This document shows, piece by piece, positions 1 through 5,435 of a DNA stretch of 6,198 nucleotides. Each line of letters starts with the position of its first letter. Position 1 is the first letter of the stretch. Source of the DNA: DHVE2 group archaeon (GTDB lineage: Archaea; Thermoplasmatota; Thermoplasmata; Thermoplasmatales; Aciduliprofundaceae); assembly GCA_015520975.1 (NCBI GenBank), contig WAOZ01000140.1:1-6198 (forward strand), in the 5' to 3' direction. Both the position numbers and the translations under genes were made by a program. The notes under the pieces were generated by a model. It worked only from the letters and a program-made list of their open reading frames with translations. It searched no databases and was not told the origin of the DNA.

Positions 1-19
1 ATGAAAGAGGGAGCATAAA

Positions 20-145
20 TTGCCGGGGATAATCAATTATATCGGATTAGCGATAGCAATAGGTATAGCGTTGATACTGCTGGGTAGCACCATAAAGTAT
101 GCCGTCAGTGACGAGAAATACCGTAACAAACACAGAAAAACATGA
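20..145 (+). CDS. Possible small single-helix membrane protein, TTG start, perhaps truncated
   Basis: I do not recognise this reading frame. From TTG at 20 it gives 41 residues: one strongly hydrophobic helix (about residues 3-22, with the core IAIGIALILLG) followed by a basic and acidic tail ending KHRKT. A purine-rich AGAGGGAG (6-13) lies 6 nt before the TTG and could serve as ribosome site. It sits at the end of another frame that stops with TAA at 16-18, so an upstream gene may be coupled to it. The same frame stays readable after the TGA at 143-145 and after a second TGA at 179-181, up to TAA at 218-220. The pieces are short enough that this could be chance. It may therefore be a 66-codon gene with two nonsense codons, or a genuine 41-residue protein. 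The TTG start and the function are both uncertain. Confidence 0.35.
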   Translation: MPGIINYIGLAIAIGIALILLGSTIKYAVSDEKYRNKHRKT

Positions 146-220
146 TTTCGGATGGATTGGGAATATGATGCGTGGGCGTGAATGGGTAAAATAATAGAGT
201 ATGACAAAAAAGTTAAATAA

Positions 221-230
221 GGGAGGTGAT
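221..230 (+). promoter_or_regulatory. Strong Shine-Dalgarno site for the ATG at 236
   Basis: GGGAGGTGAT is close to a perfect match to the 3' end of archaeal 16S rRNA. It sits five bases before ATG at 236. It is the best ribosome site in the left part of the window and is the main reason to think that the tiny frame beginning at 236 was once, or still is, translated. Confidence 0.75.
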
Positions 231-235
231 GGAAA

Positions 236-366
236 ATGGATACACTCGCAGCAATAGCGATTACCATTGTAATAACATTTTTTCATAGTGTATAGATGTA
301 TTGGCAATAATTGTTAATACTGACTTTCAAAAGAAAATCAAGGAAGAAAAAACAAACTTCTTATGA
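236..366 (+). pseudogene. Small membrane protein gene, apparently frameshifted near 290
   Basis: The product is not recognised. ATG at 236 follows a very strong Shine-Dalgarno. It opens a frame for 19 residues, MDTLAAIAITIVITFFHSV, which is a hydrophobic helix, and then stops at TAG 293-295. Restoring one missing base around 290-292 moves reading into the frame that begins IDVLAIIVNTDFQKK at about 292. That frame continues through a lysine- and glutamate-rich tail to TGA at 364-366. The repaired protein would be about 43 residues, with an N-terminal membrane segment and a short charged cytoplasmic tail. Its stop codon overlaps the next start (ATGA at 363-366), the pattern of a coupled operon. 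That overlap argues that the second half is a genuine gene end and not a chance frame. A sequencing error in this AT-rich stretch would look the same as a true mutation. Confidence 0.5.
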
Positions 367-589
367 GGATTTTTGTATATGTACTCGGATTGATATCAAT
401 GATCTCAGGAGTTAGTTTTGCATATTTTGGTGTCCCCATATTCAGCGAGGATACGCTTGCGAATGAGGTGGGATAGTTGTTTTGATTATGGCAATTGTAG
501 TCGATTGTTATAAATATCAAAAAATAAAAAATAAGGGGTTGATAAAAATATGGGAGAACATGGAAAGCTTGGGGATATGTAATATTTGA
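363..589 (+). pseudogene. Small two-helix membrane protein gene, apparently frameshifted near 474
   Basis: The family is not recognised. ATG at 363 overlaps the preceding stop (ATGA). The first frame gives 37 residues: a hydrophobic segment (about 2-23, MRIFVYVLGLISMISG onward), a short loop FGVPIFSEDTLANEVG, then TAG at 474-476. From base 476 the -1 frame carries on with VVLIMAIVVDCYKYQK, an obvious second membrane helix, then a basic tail (KIKNKG) and ends at TGA 587-589. Adding one base to GGATAGTT (471-478) would join them as ...NEVG-I-VVLIMAIVV..., a protein of about 75 residues with two helices. Reading on past TGA 587 stays open until TAA 638-640, but the extension is too short to mean much. 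A real pseudogene, a sequencing error and a programmed -1 shift are all possible. No slippery heptamer is evident at the junction. Confidence 0.5.
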
Positions 590-627
590 GGAAATCTTCA
601 GGTGAGCATCGACTTCCTGAATATGTT

Positions 628-643
628 AGAAAAATTTTAAATA
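628..643 (+). promoter_or_regulatory. Archaeal promoter (BRE + TATA) for the gene at 666, leaderless
   Basis: A purine-rich BRE-like GAAAAA (629-634) is followed by TTTTAAATA (635-643). The box centre lies 27 bases before ATG 666, the spacing at which archaeal transcription starts. The mRNA should therefore begin at or within a base or two of the start codon. The 20 bases before the ATG are pyrimidine-rich with no Shine-Dalgarno, which fits leaderless translation. Confidence 0.75.
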
Positions 644-665
644 CCGCATTCCTTTCCTTTTCGCT

Positions 666-1217
666 ATGAAGAGGGCATTTGCATTGCTTATCGTCGCATT
701 CCTGCTGCTCACAGTTCCGTGCGTGAAAGCGGATGATAATAATGTTCCGTATCCTACAGTTACAATATATTTCTCCGATGGCAGTACCACGAACATCACA
801 GGAGCCTTATGGGCATCCACAATATTCCCTGTTATAGAAGGCTTTATAAAATCCTACGACTGGCAGAACAAAATAAGGTATCTTTTTTTCGATTCCTCAC
901 TCAAAGGGCTGAACCCTTACGGCCTTGATTTCGTGCGCGCTCTCGAAAAATACTCCACGCTTGAAGAGTACGATAATAACATAAATCTTGCTCTTTACAA
1001 GGCTTTCAACGCCACTAAGAACATGGACTCCGATGGCGATGGTTACACAAACATAGAGGAACTGAACGCTGGCACATACCCTGGAGATCCGACGGATTAC
1101 CCCGGCAAGAACGAAAAAACATGGTGGCAGGAAAACGAGGGCTATATAGTGATCGGCGGCATAATCGGCGCAACATTCGTGCTTTATTTTGTGTTTAACA
1201 GAGAGGATAAAGAATAA
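666..1217 (+). CDS. Secreted, membrane-anchored surface protein with one EF-hand-type calcium loop
   Basis: This 183-residue protein has no family I can name. Residues 1-22 form a Sec-type signal peptide (KR, a hydrophobic core, then a VKA-like cleavage site before DDNN). Residues 23-157 form an extracellular domain rich in aromatic and acidic residues, with two possible N-glycosylation sites (N43-I-T and N115-A-T). Residues 121-132, DSDGDGYTNIEE, match a canonical EF-hand loop at every ligand position: D1, D3, D5, G6, N9, E12. The only such loop lies between the folded part and the anchor, resembling the single calcium loops of thrombospondin type 3 and dockerin-like repeats. Residues 160-177 are one membrane helix, followed by the short charged tail NREDKE inside. 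The topology is N-out, C-in. It is transcribed alone from its own leaderless promoter and converges on the ABC permease gene. A role in envelope structure, adhesion or binding is inference only. Confidence 0.85.
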   Translation: MKRAFALLIVAFLLLTVPCVKADDNNVPYPTVTIYFSDGSTTNITGALWASTIFPVIEGFIKSYDWQNKIRYLFFDSSLKGLNPYGLDFVRALEKYSTLEEYDNNINLALYKAFNATKNMDSDGDGYTNIEELNAGTYPGDPTDYPGKNEKTWWQENEGYIVIGGIIGATFVLYFVFNREDKE

Positions 1218-1253
1218 AATCAAAAATAAATCCACTTTGTTTTTATCTTTTTC
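1211..1253. terminator. Bidirectional T-rich terminator between convergent genes
   Basis: On the plus strand, T-runs at 1236-1253 (TTTGTTTTTATCTTTTT) follow the stop of the surface-protein gene. On the minus strand, the complement of 1211-1230 is T-rich (TTTATTTTTGATTTTAT) just past the permease stop. Archaeal RNA polymerase terminates at oligo-T without needing a hairpin, and none is evident. Because only two bases separate the stop codons, the plus-strand signal has to lie within the last codons of the permease gene. Confidence 0.5.
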
Positions 1254-2569
1254 AGGTTGTACGCGGTGATGATCACCATAAAAATCGCCGTGGCGAGCAT
1301 TACGCCAATTGTAACAAAATTAAGCTCAAAACTTGCGATCACGAGGATTATTCCCGGGACTATGCTGTAAATCACAAATTTCATAATGATACCGGGATTG
1401 AAAAGCATGCTGTTCATTCTGTGCCCCGCAAGATTTGCCGTCATGCTCAAAAGATACAGCGTGTTCAGGCAAAACATCCCTGTGGCGGGTACGAGAAGGA
1501 GGGCGGCGTTGAAATCGAGTATTACGAGTATGGGTATGGCGATCAAAATCACGAGAATAAAGTATGCTTTTATGTGCGTTTTTATTAGATCTCCTGATGT
1601 GAGAGGCAGTATGGCAAGGTACTCCACGGGATCCATAATCGTGAGCCAGCTGTATATCACTGTGGAAAATATCGAAAGCATAATCGCATGGGATAATGCG
1701 TTGTAAACATCGCTTCTCATGGCAGTATTGATCATATTCAAGAACACAAATATTATCACAACGGGAAAGAAGTATGTTAACAGCGCCTTGATTATGATTC
1801 CTCCGCGTATAATATCTTCCATCTCCTTCGCAAGAAGTATATCTTTGAATCGGGAATGATACATTTTAAGCCGATTTCTGTATTTTCTGCTAACATCCCG
1901 GAACTCTCGCGGGGTGCAGAGGTATCCGAATGCGGAGAAAAGCAGAATAGGAACTGTTGAGAGCACGAACCAGAATGGTGTTTTCTGAATCTGCAGCTCC
2001 GCAGGTGGGAACGGCAGAATGTTGAAATACTGAAGTGGGAGATAGATGAAAATCGCGAGCAGAATAGAGTTGTATATGTTTTTATAAATGTGCGCGAACG
2101 GGAATGTTGCATATGCCACGGCATAACCGAAAAGCATGGATAAAGTGAGCGTCAGTGAAAAGAAAGAAACTTGGTAGAGTTCAAGGGTTGTGAACGGCAC
2201 GGAGATGAGAAATCCCACATAGGTTGGAACCATGAAAAGTATGGTGTAGTATATGGCATCTCTTAAAAAGAGCATAAGATACGAAGTTCTTGAATCCACC
2301 GGTAAGATGGTTGAAGTGTTGATGAGATTGTAATGTTCCCGGCTTCTTCCAAGCAATTCGTAAGAACCCACGCCGAAACCGTAAAGGAACATGCTCATCA
2401 TTATGAGGCGAATTAGAGGCTTGTAGGGATAAATTTGAAAAACATCCTGAACGGAAAAAGCGCCCAGCACGGTAAAGAACACTATATATGCCGGAAACAG
2501 AAACAGTGAATATTTTTTGGCAACATATATGTGCCGGCGATACTCCTCTATCAGGTAATATTTAAGCAT
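1220..2569 (-). CDS. ABC-2 type transporter permease, about 12 membrane helices, duplicated layout
   Basis: This 449-residue integral membrane protein is the channel partner of the ATPase gene just upstream. It is almost wholly hydrophobic. Segments lie near residues 21-40, 52-68, 98-123, 136-156, 165-185, 199-217, 261-280, 291-310, 334-362 (probably two), 363-380, 394-412 and 417-436. A basic cytoplasmic loop (about 219-250, RKYRNRLKMYHSRFK) divides two halves. Each half has a stretch of the type ILPxxS just before a long hydrophobic helix (89-94 and 320-325), as after the coupling helix of ABC-2 permeases. A 449-residue chain thus looks like two six-helix modules fused. I chose ATG 2569 over TTG 2578, because GAGG lies about 10 nt before the ATG but touches the TTG. 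The start overlaps the ATPase stop by eight bases (ATGCTTAA), so the genes are coupled. The substrate is unknown; export is the usual direction for the family. Confidence 0.85.
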   Translation of the reverse strand: MLKYYLIEEYRRHIYVAKKYSLFLFPAYIVFFTVLGAFSVQDVFQIYPYKPLIRLIMMSMFLYGFGVGSYELLGRSREHYNLINTSTILPVDSRTSYLMLFLRDAIYYTILFMVPTYVGFLISVPFTTLELYQVSFFSLTLTLSMLFGYAVAYATFPFAHIYKNIYNSILLAIFIYLPLQYFNILPFPPAELQIQKTPFWFVLSTVPILLFSAFGYLCTPREFRDVSRKYRNRLKMYHSRFKDILLAKEMEDIIRGGIIIKALLTYFFPVVIIFVFLNMINTAMRSDVYNALSHAIMLSIFSTVIYSWLTIMDPVEYLAILPLTSGDLIKTHIKAYFILVILIAIPILVILDFNAALLLVPATGMFCLNTLYLLSMTANLAGHRMNSMLFNPGIIMKFVIYSIVPGIILVIASFELNFVTIGVMLATAIFMVIITAYNLKKIKTKWIYF

Positions 2570-3242
2570 ACCCAACAACCCTCAGGAACGCGTCTTCCAA
2601 ATCCTCCAGATCCTCCAGAATTTTCGCGATTTCCCCGTCTTTTATTATCCCTACCCGATGGCAGATTTTCTTTGCAATCTCCAGAATATGCGTTGCCAGA
2701 AATATGGTGTTCCCTTCGGAGATGTATTCTTTTAAAAACTGTCTCATTTTCTGCTGGTACACGGGATCAAGGTTTATGAAAGGCTCATCAAGAAACAGGA
2801 GCTTTGGTTTATGCATGAGGGCGGCACCGAACATAAGCCTCTGCTTGGTACCCTTCGACAGATCCCTGCAGACCACATCTCTGTAAGGTTCAAGGTCGAA
2901 TTTTTTTATGGTTTCTTCTACAACCGCAGTGTCAAGTTTTCTTACATTCGCTACGAAATAGAGATACTCCTCCACGGTCAGATAATTGGGCACACTTTCA
3001 CTTTCGGGCACTATACCCACCAGCTCTCTCACCTTCACGGGATTTTTTATCGGATCCACCTGCATCACGCGCACATAGCCCTTTCCATCCGTCTGGCCAG
3101 TGAGTATCTTTATTAGCGTTGTTTTACCAGCGCCGTTGGGACCCAGCAACCCGAACACTTCACCCTTCTTCACTTCAAGGCTGAGATTTTTTAAAACCAT
3201 TTTATTCCCGTACCATTTTTCGAGGTTTTTGACCACGATCAT
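2562..3242 (-). CDS. ABC transporter ATP-binding protein (ABC-2 exporter type)
   Basis: This 226-residue cytoplasmic ATPase powers the permease encoded next. Visible motifs are Walker A GPNGAGKTT (34-42), Q-loop position VPES (78-81) with Glu80 where most families have Gln, signature LSKGTKQRL (128-136), Walker B LLFLDEP (148-154), D-loop NLDP (157-160) and H-loop His185 in ATHIL. A Glu in the Q-loop and LSKG in place of LSGG are, as I recall, common in ABC-2/CcmA-like subfamilies. The chain ends soon after the H-loop with an acidic LEDLEDLED repeat and lacks the extra C-terminal domain of about 70-100 residues found in many relatives. An in-frame upstream start at 3362 would add 40 residues lying over pyrK. 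I rejected it because ATG 3242 has AGGTGA five bases upstream, forms an ATGA overlap with the pyrK stop, and gives the usual family N-terminus MIVVKNLEKWYG. Confidence 0.93.
   Translation of the reverse strand: MIVVKNLEKWYGNKMVLKNLSLEVKKGEVFGLLGPNGAGKTTLIKILTGQTDGKGYVRVMQVDPIKNPVKVRELVGIVPESESVPNYLTVEEYLYFVANVRKLDTAVVEETIKKFDLEPYRDVVCRDLSKGTKQRLMFGAALMHKPKLLFLDEPFINLDPVYQQKMRQFLKEYISEGNTIFLATHILEIAKKICHRVGIIKDGEIAKILEDLEDLEDAFLRVVGYA
2593..2619 (-). repeat. Three tandem 9-bp units in the ATPase C-terminus
   Basis: On the plus strand the units read TCTTCCAAA, TCCTCCAGA, TCCTCCAGA (2593-2601, 2602-2610, 2611-2619). They encode LED-LED-LED near the end of the ATPase. Being in frame, gain or loss of a unit would change only the length of an acidic tail. 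Confidence 0.7.
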
Positions 3243-3994
3243 ATTTTCACCTTCATACCAGAAGGGTCTCTTTTCCATTTTCCCAGCTCGGTCATCTGGG
3301 CGAGTTCCTTTTCGGAGAACACCGGGCCGTCTGCGCAGACCCTGAAACCGTTTATACTGCATGAGTCACATACACCTATTCCGCATTTCATAAACCTCTC
3401 CAGCGAGGCCTGAACCGGTATTTTACGAGCAAGACAAATATCCACGATGGCTTTGATCATAGGCTCCGGGCCGCAGGTGTAAACCATGCCGTATTCCTTT
3501 TTATCGATGAGCACAGCGGCAAGTTCGGAAGCGAAGCCTTTGAATCCACGAGAGCCGTCATCGGTCGCTATATGCACCTCTTTATCCGGAAATTCATCAA
3601 CGAACAGCAGTTCTTTCTCGTTTCTTGCAGCGATGATAACATCTGCATCTCTCAGCGCATTTATAAGCGGAGCAAGCGTGGCCATTCCCGTGCCGCCACC
3701 AACAACCAGTGCTGGTTCATCAGTTGGCTTGAAACCTCTGCCGTACGGTCCCCGTATCCACAGCCTGTCCCCTTCTTGAAGATTGTGCATGGCCGCGGTG
3801 CCATCCCCTATCTTTTTGACGGTGAATCTTTTCAAATCGTCTATGGCCGATATGCTCATGGGGAACTCGTCCACGCCGGGTATCCATACCATGTAAAATT
3901 GACCCGGTGCGGGATTTGAATTATCCACGAAATAGAAACTTTTAATTGAAGGAGTTTCCTGCACAACTTTTTCAATTCTAACCACTCTGTACAT
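3239..3994 (-). CDS. pyrK: Dihydroorotate dehydrogenase electron transfer subunit (PyrK)
   Basis: PyrK takes electrons from the FMN of PyrD and passes them through a [2Fe-2S] cluster and FAD to NAD+, in de novo pyrimidine synthesis in the cytoplasm. The 251 residues show a ferredoxin-reductase fold. The FAD motif PMSIS (45-49) has Phe, not the usual Arg, before it. FAD-binding GDGT and RGPYGRGF follow (63-66, 81-88), then the NAD-binding GGGTGMATLAPL (99-110), TCGPEPM (173-179), and four cluster cysteines C204-x4-C209-x2-C212-x7-C220 followed by ADGPVF. Three starts are possible: GTG 4003, ATG 4000 and ATG 3994. I chose 3994 because AGGTGAT (4005-3999) then lies at ideal distance, and this site overlaps the pyrD stop. 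The longer versions add only two or three residues. It ends in an ATGA overlap with the ABC ATPase gene. Confidence 0.95.
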   Translation of the reverse strand: MYRVVRIEKVVQETPSIKSFYFVDNSNPAPGQFYMVWIPGVDEFPMSISAIDDLKRFTVKKIGDGTAAMHNLQEGDRLWIRGPYGRGFKPTDEPALVVGGGTGMATLAPLINALRDADVIIAARNEKELLFVDEFPDKEVHIATDDGSRGFKGFASELAAVLIDKKEYGMVYTCGPEPMIKAIVDICLARKIPVQASLERFMKCGIGVCDSCSINGFRVCADGPVFSEKELAQMTELGKWKRDPSGMKVKI

Positions 3995-3999
3995 ACTCA

Positions 4000-4896
4000 T
4001 CACCTGTGTGCGACACCAACAACATCCTTTATTGAATCATAACCGTGCTTTTTAAGCCAATCTGCAACATCCCTGGATATTTCAGCGAATATGGTTGGTC
4101 CTTTGGTGGCTATCGCTGTTCCAATCTGAACTGCGCTCGCACCGGCCATGAAATATTCCAAAGCATCGGTCCATGAACACACACCTCCCACTCCTATGAT
4201 GGGTTTATCCACCTCTTTGAAAACATCGTACACCGCTCTCAATCCAACGGGTTTTACGCATGGCCCCGATAACCCACCGTATGTGTTGCTGAGCACGGGT
4301 CTCTGCGCTTCTATATCTATCGCCATGGCTTTGAGCGTGTTGATCATCACGAGAGCATCCGCTTTATCGGCGGCTTTTGCAATTTCCACGATATCAGTCA
4401 CATTGGGTGTGAGTTTGCACCATACCGGAATGGAAACGCTCTTTTTCACCTCTCCCACTATTTCCGCTACGAGATTCGGATTCACGCCGATTTCCATACC
4501 GTATCCCTTCGCATGGGGGCACGAAAGATTCAATTCAACAGCATCCGCGCCGTAATTCTCCATTTTTTTTGCAAGATACACAAACTCATCCGTGGTGCCA
4601 CCGAAAATGCTGCCTATGACGGGAACACCGCAATTTTTCAACTTTTTCATTTCTTCTCCAAAAGCCTCAATGCCGGGATTGGGAAGACCCATGGCGTTTA
4701 TCAAGCCGTAAGGTAATTCGTATATTACCGGATTTTGATAACCCCCTCTCTTTTTCATACCTATGCTTTTGGTAACCACCCCGCCCGCACCGTGCTTGAT
4801 TATGCGAAACATGGTATCCGCGGATTCATCAAGGATCCCAGATGCCAGCAGAAATGGATTTGGGAAATGTAGGTTGTTAATGGTAATGCTGAGCAT
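4000..4896 (-). CDS. pyrD: Dihydroorotate dehydrogenase, class 1B catalytic subunit (PyrD)
   Basis: PyrD oxidises dihydroorotate to orotate, the fourth step of UMP synthesis. It is an FMN-containing TIM barrel of 298 residues, near the usual length of about 300. Seen here are the N-terminal ASGILD (18-23), TKSIG (42-46), the substrate motif NAMGLPNPG (67-75), NLSCPH with catalytic Cys126 (123-128), KLTPN (161-165), INT (185-187), GGLSGP (207-212), and phosphate-binding GVGGV and IGTA (235-239, 258-261). A catalytic cysteine and an adjacent pyrK mark class 1B, the NAD-linked heterotetramer; class 1A and class 2 work without PyrK. The start at 4896 gives the normal N-terminus MLSITINNLHFPNP. 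No Shine-Dalgarno precedes it, but a TATA-like box lies 43-51 nt upstream, so this gene may open its own transcript after a 65-nt gap from pncC. The stop overlaps the GTG and ATG candidate starts of pyrK. Confidence 0.96.
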   Translation of the reverse strand: MLSITINNLHFPNPFLLASGILDESADTMFRIIKHGAGGVVTKSIGMKKRGGYQNPVIYELPYGLINAMGLPNPGIEAFGEEMKKLKNCGVPVIGSIFGGTTDEFVYLAKKMENYGADAVELNLSCPHAKGYGMEIGVNPNLVAEIVGEVKKSVSIPVWCKLTPNVTDIVEIAKAADKADALVMINTLKAMAIDIEAQRPVLSNTYGGLSGPCVKPVGLRAVYDVFKEVDKPIIGVGGVCSWTDALEYFMAGASAVQIGTAIATKGPTIFAEISRDVADWLKKHGYDSIKDVVGVAHR

Positions 4897-4938
4897 AGTT
4901 CATTAAAGTGTGTTCTTGTACTTAATCATTATTCCGTG

Positions 4939-4950
4939 CTTTAAAAGATA
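4939..4950 (-). promoter_or_regulatory. Probable promoter for pyrD-pyrK-ABC genes
   Basis: On the minus strand the sequence reads TATCTTTTAAAG; the TTTTAAA core centres near 4943. Initiation about 26 nt on, near 4917, would give a short leader of about 20 nt before the pyrD ATG at 4896. No Shine-Dalgarno is seen in that leader. A weaker alternative, GATTAAG near 4924, would give a leaderless mRNA. The gap is only 65 nt, so read-through from pncC is also possible. Confidence 0.4.
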
Positions 4951-4961
4951 AATGAGTATAA

Positions 4962-5435
4962 TCAAAAACGAGATTGTAAAAATTCCAGCAGAAGCGCTAT
5001 GGCTTTACTGGCAATCTGTGTTTTTATCTCTACCCTGGTGCCTTTGAATAAGAATTTATGCGTTTCGGTGTCATGGGTGCTCGCGATTGCTATGTAAACC
5101 AGTCCCACCGGTTTTTCCGGGGTACCACCTCCGGATCCGGCTATTCCCGTGGTGGCAACACCGATATCCGCCCCGAAAATCTGTCTGACGCCTGAAGCCA
5201 TTTCAACGGCGCATTCCCGGCTAACAGCACCGAATCTTTCAATGGTACTCTCCGAAACGCCCAGAATGGATGTTTTGATCTCATTAGAATATGAAATCAC
5301 GCCGCCTAAATAGTATCTCGACGCGCCGGGAACATTGGTGATTAAATGACCCAACAGCCCACCTGTGCATGATTCTGCCGTGGAGAGAGTGAGATTTCGC
5401 TGAACCAATGCTTTTCCCAGTTCCTCAGCGCTCAT
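4962..5435 (-). CDS. pncC: Nicotinamide-nucleotide amidase, stand-alone CinA C-terminal domain (PncC)
   Basis: This is a 157-residue CinA C-terminal domain without the N-terminal molybdopterin-binding-like part of full CinA. The family hydrolyses nicotinamide mononucleotide to nicotinate mononucleotide plus ammonia, returning NMN to NAD synthesis. Visible hallmarks are STAESCTGG (18-26, carrying the conserved Ser/Glu/Ser), VISYSNEIKTSILGV (46-60, with the conserved Tyr, Asn and Lys), SRECAVEMA (72-80) and ATTGIAGSGGGTPEKPVG (94-111). The length fits stand-alone PncC proteins (about 160 residues). The ATG at 5435 overlaps the nadM stop as ATGA, with GTGAT a few bases before it, so it is almost certainly co-translated with nadM. 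Deamidase activity is inferred from family; some CinA-domain proteins are not biochemically tested. Confidence 0.92.
   Translation of the reverse strand: MSAEELGKALVQRNLTLSTAESCTGGLLGHLITNVPGASRYYLGGVISYSNEIKTSILGVSESTIERFGAVSRECAVEMASGVRQIFGADIGVATTGIAGSGGGTPEKPVGLVYIAIASTHDTETHKFLFKGTRVEIKTQIASKAIALLLEFLQSRF

Noticed and set aside
1..18. ATG-started five-codon frame MKEGA at the window edge
   Set aside because: It is probably the last codons of a gene beginning outside the window. The ATG at base 1 cannot be judged as a start.
143..145. Selenocysteine or other TGA recoding
   Set aside because: TGA serves as the normal stop of the permease, pyrK, pyrD, pncC and nadM genes here, and no SECIS-like hairpin was recognised. 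Nonsense mutation or a true stop is simpler.
37..520. Minus-strand frames of 60-86 residues over the left region
   Set aside because: They lack ribosome sites and TATA boxes, and they are the complements of plus-strand hydrophobic stretches that have a strong Shine-Dalgarno and ATGA coupling. They look like shadows.
602..640. GTG-started 12-codon frame after an AGGTGAG motif
   Set aside because: The purine motif overlaps the GTG itself, so it cannot serve as its ribosome site, and the frame runs into the TATA box of the next gene. It is too short to support.
2570..2578. TTG start for the permease
   Set aside because: The GAGG motif is directly against this TTG, too close to act. ATG at 2569 is at a proper distance and adds no unusual residues.
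3243..3362. N-terminal extension of the ABC ATPase by 40 residues
   Set aside because: The added arginine-rich stretch lies wholly over the pyrK coding sequence, while the ATG at 3242 has a well-spaced Shine-Dalgarno and gives the family's normal start.
3486..3919. Plus-strand frames of 97 and 115 residues inside pyrK
   Set aside because: Both lie opposite conserved flavin- and NAD-binding motifs and have no promoter or ribosome site.
4148..4555. 135-residue plus-strand frame inside pyrD
   Set aside because: It lies antisense to a well-conserved enzyme with all its motifs and has no expression signals. Long antisense frames are common opposite such genes.
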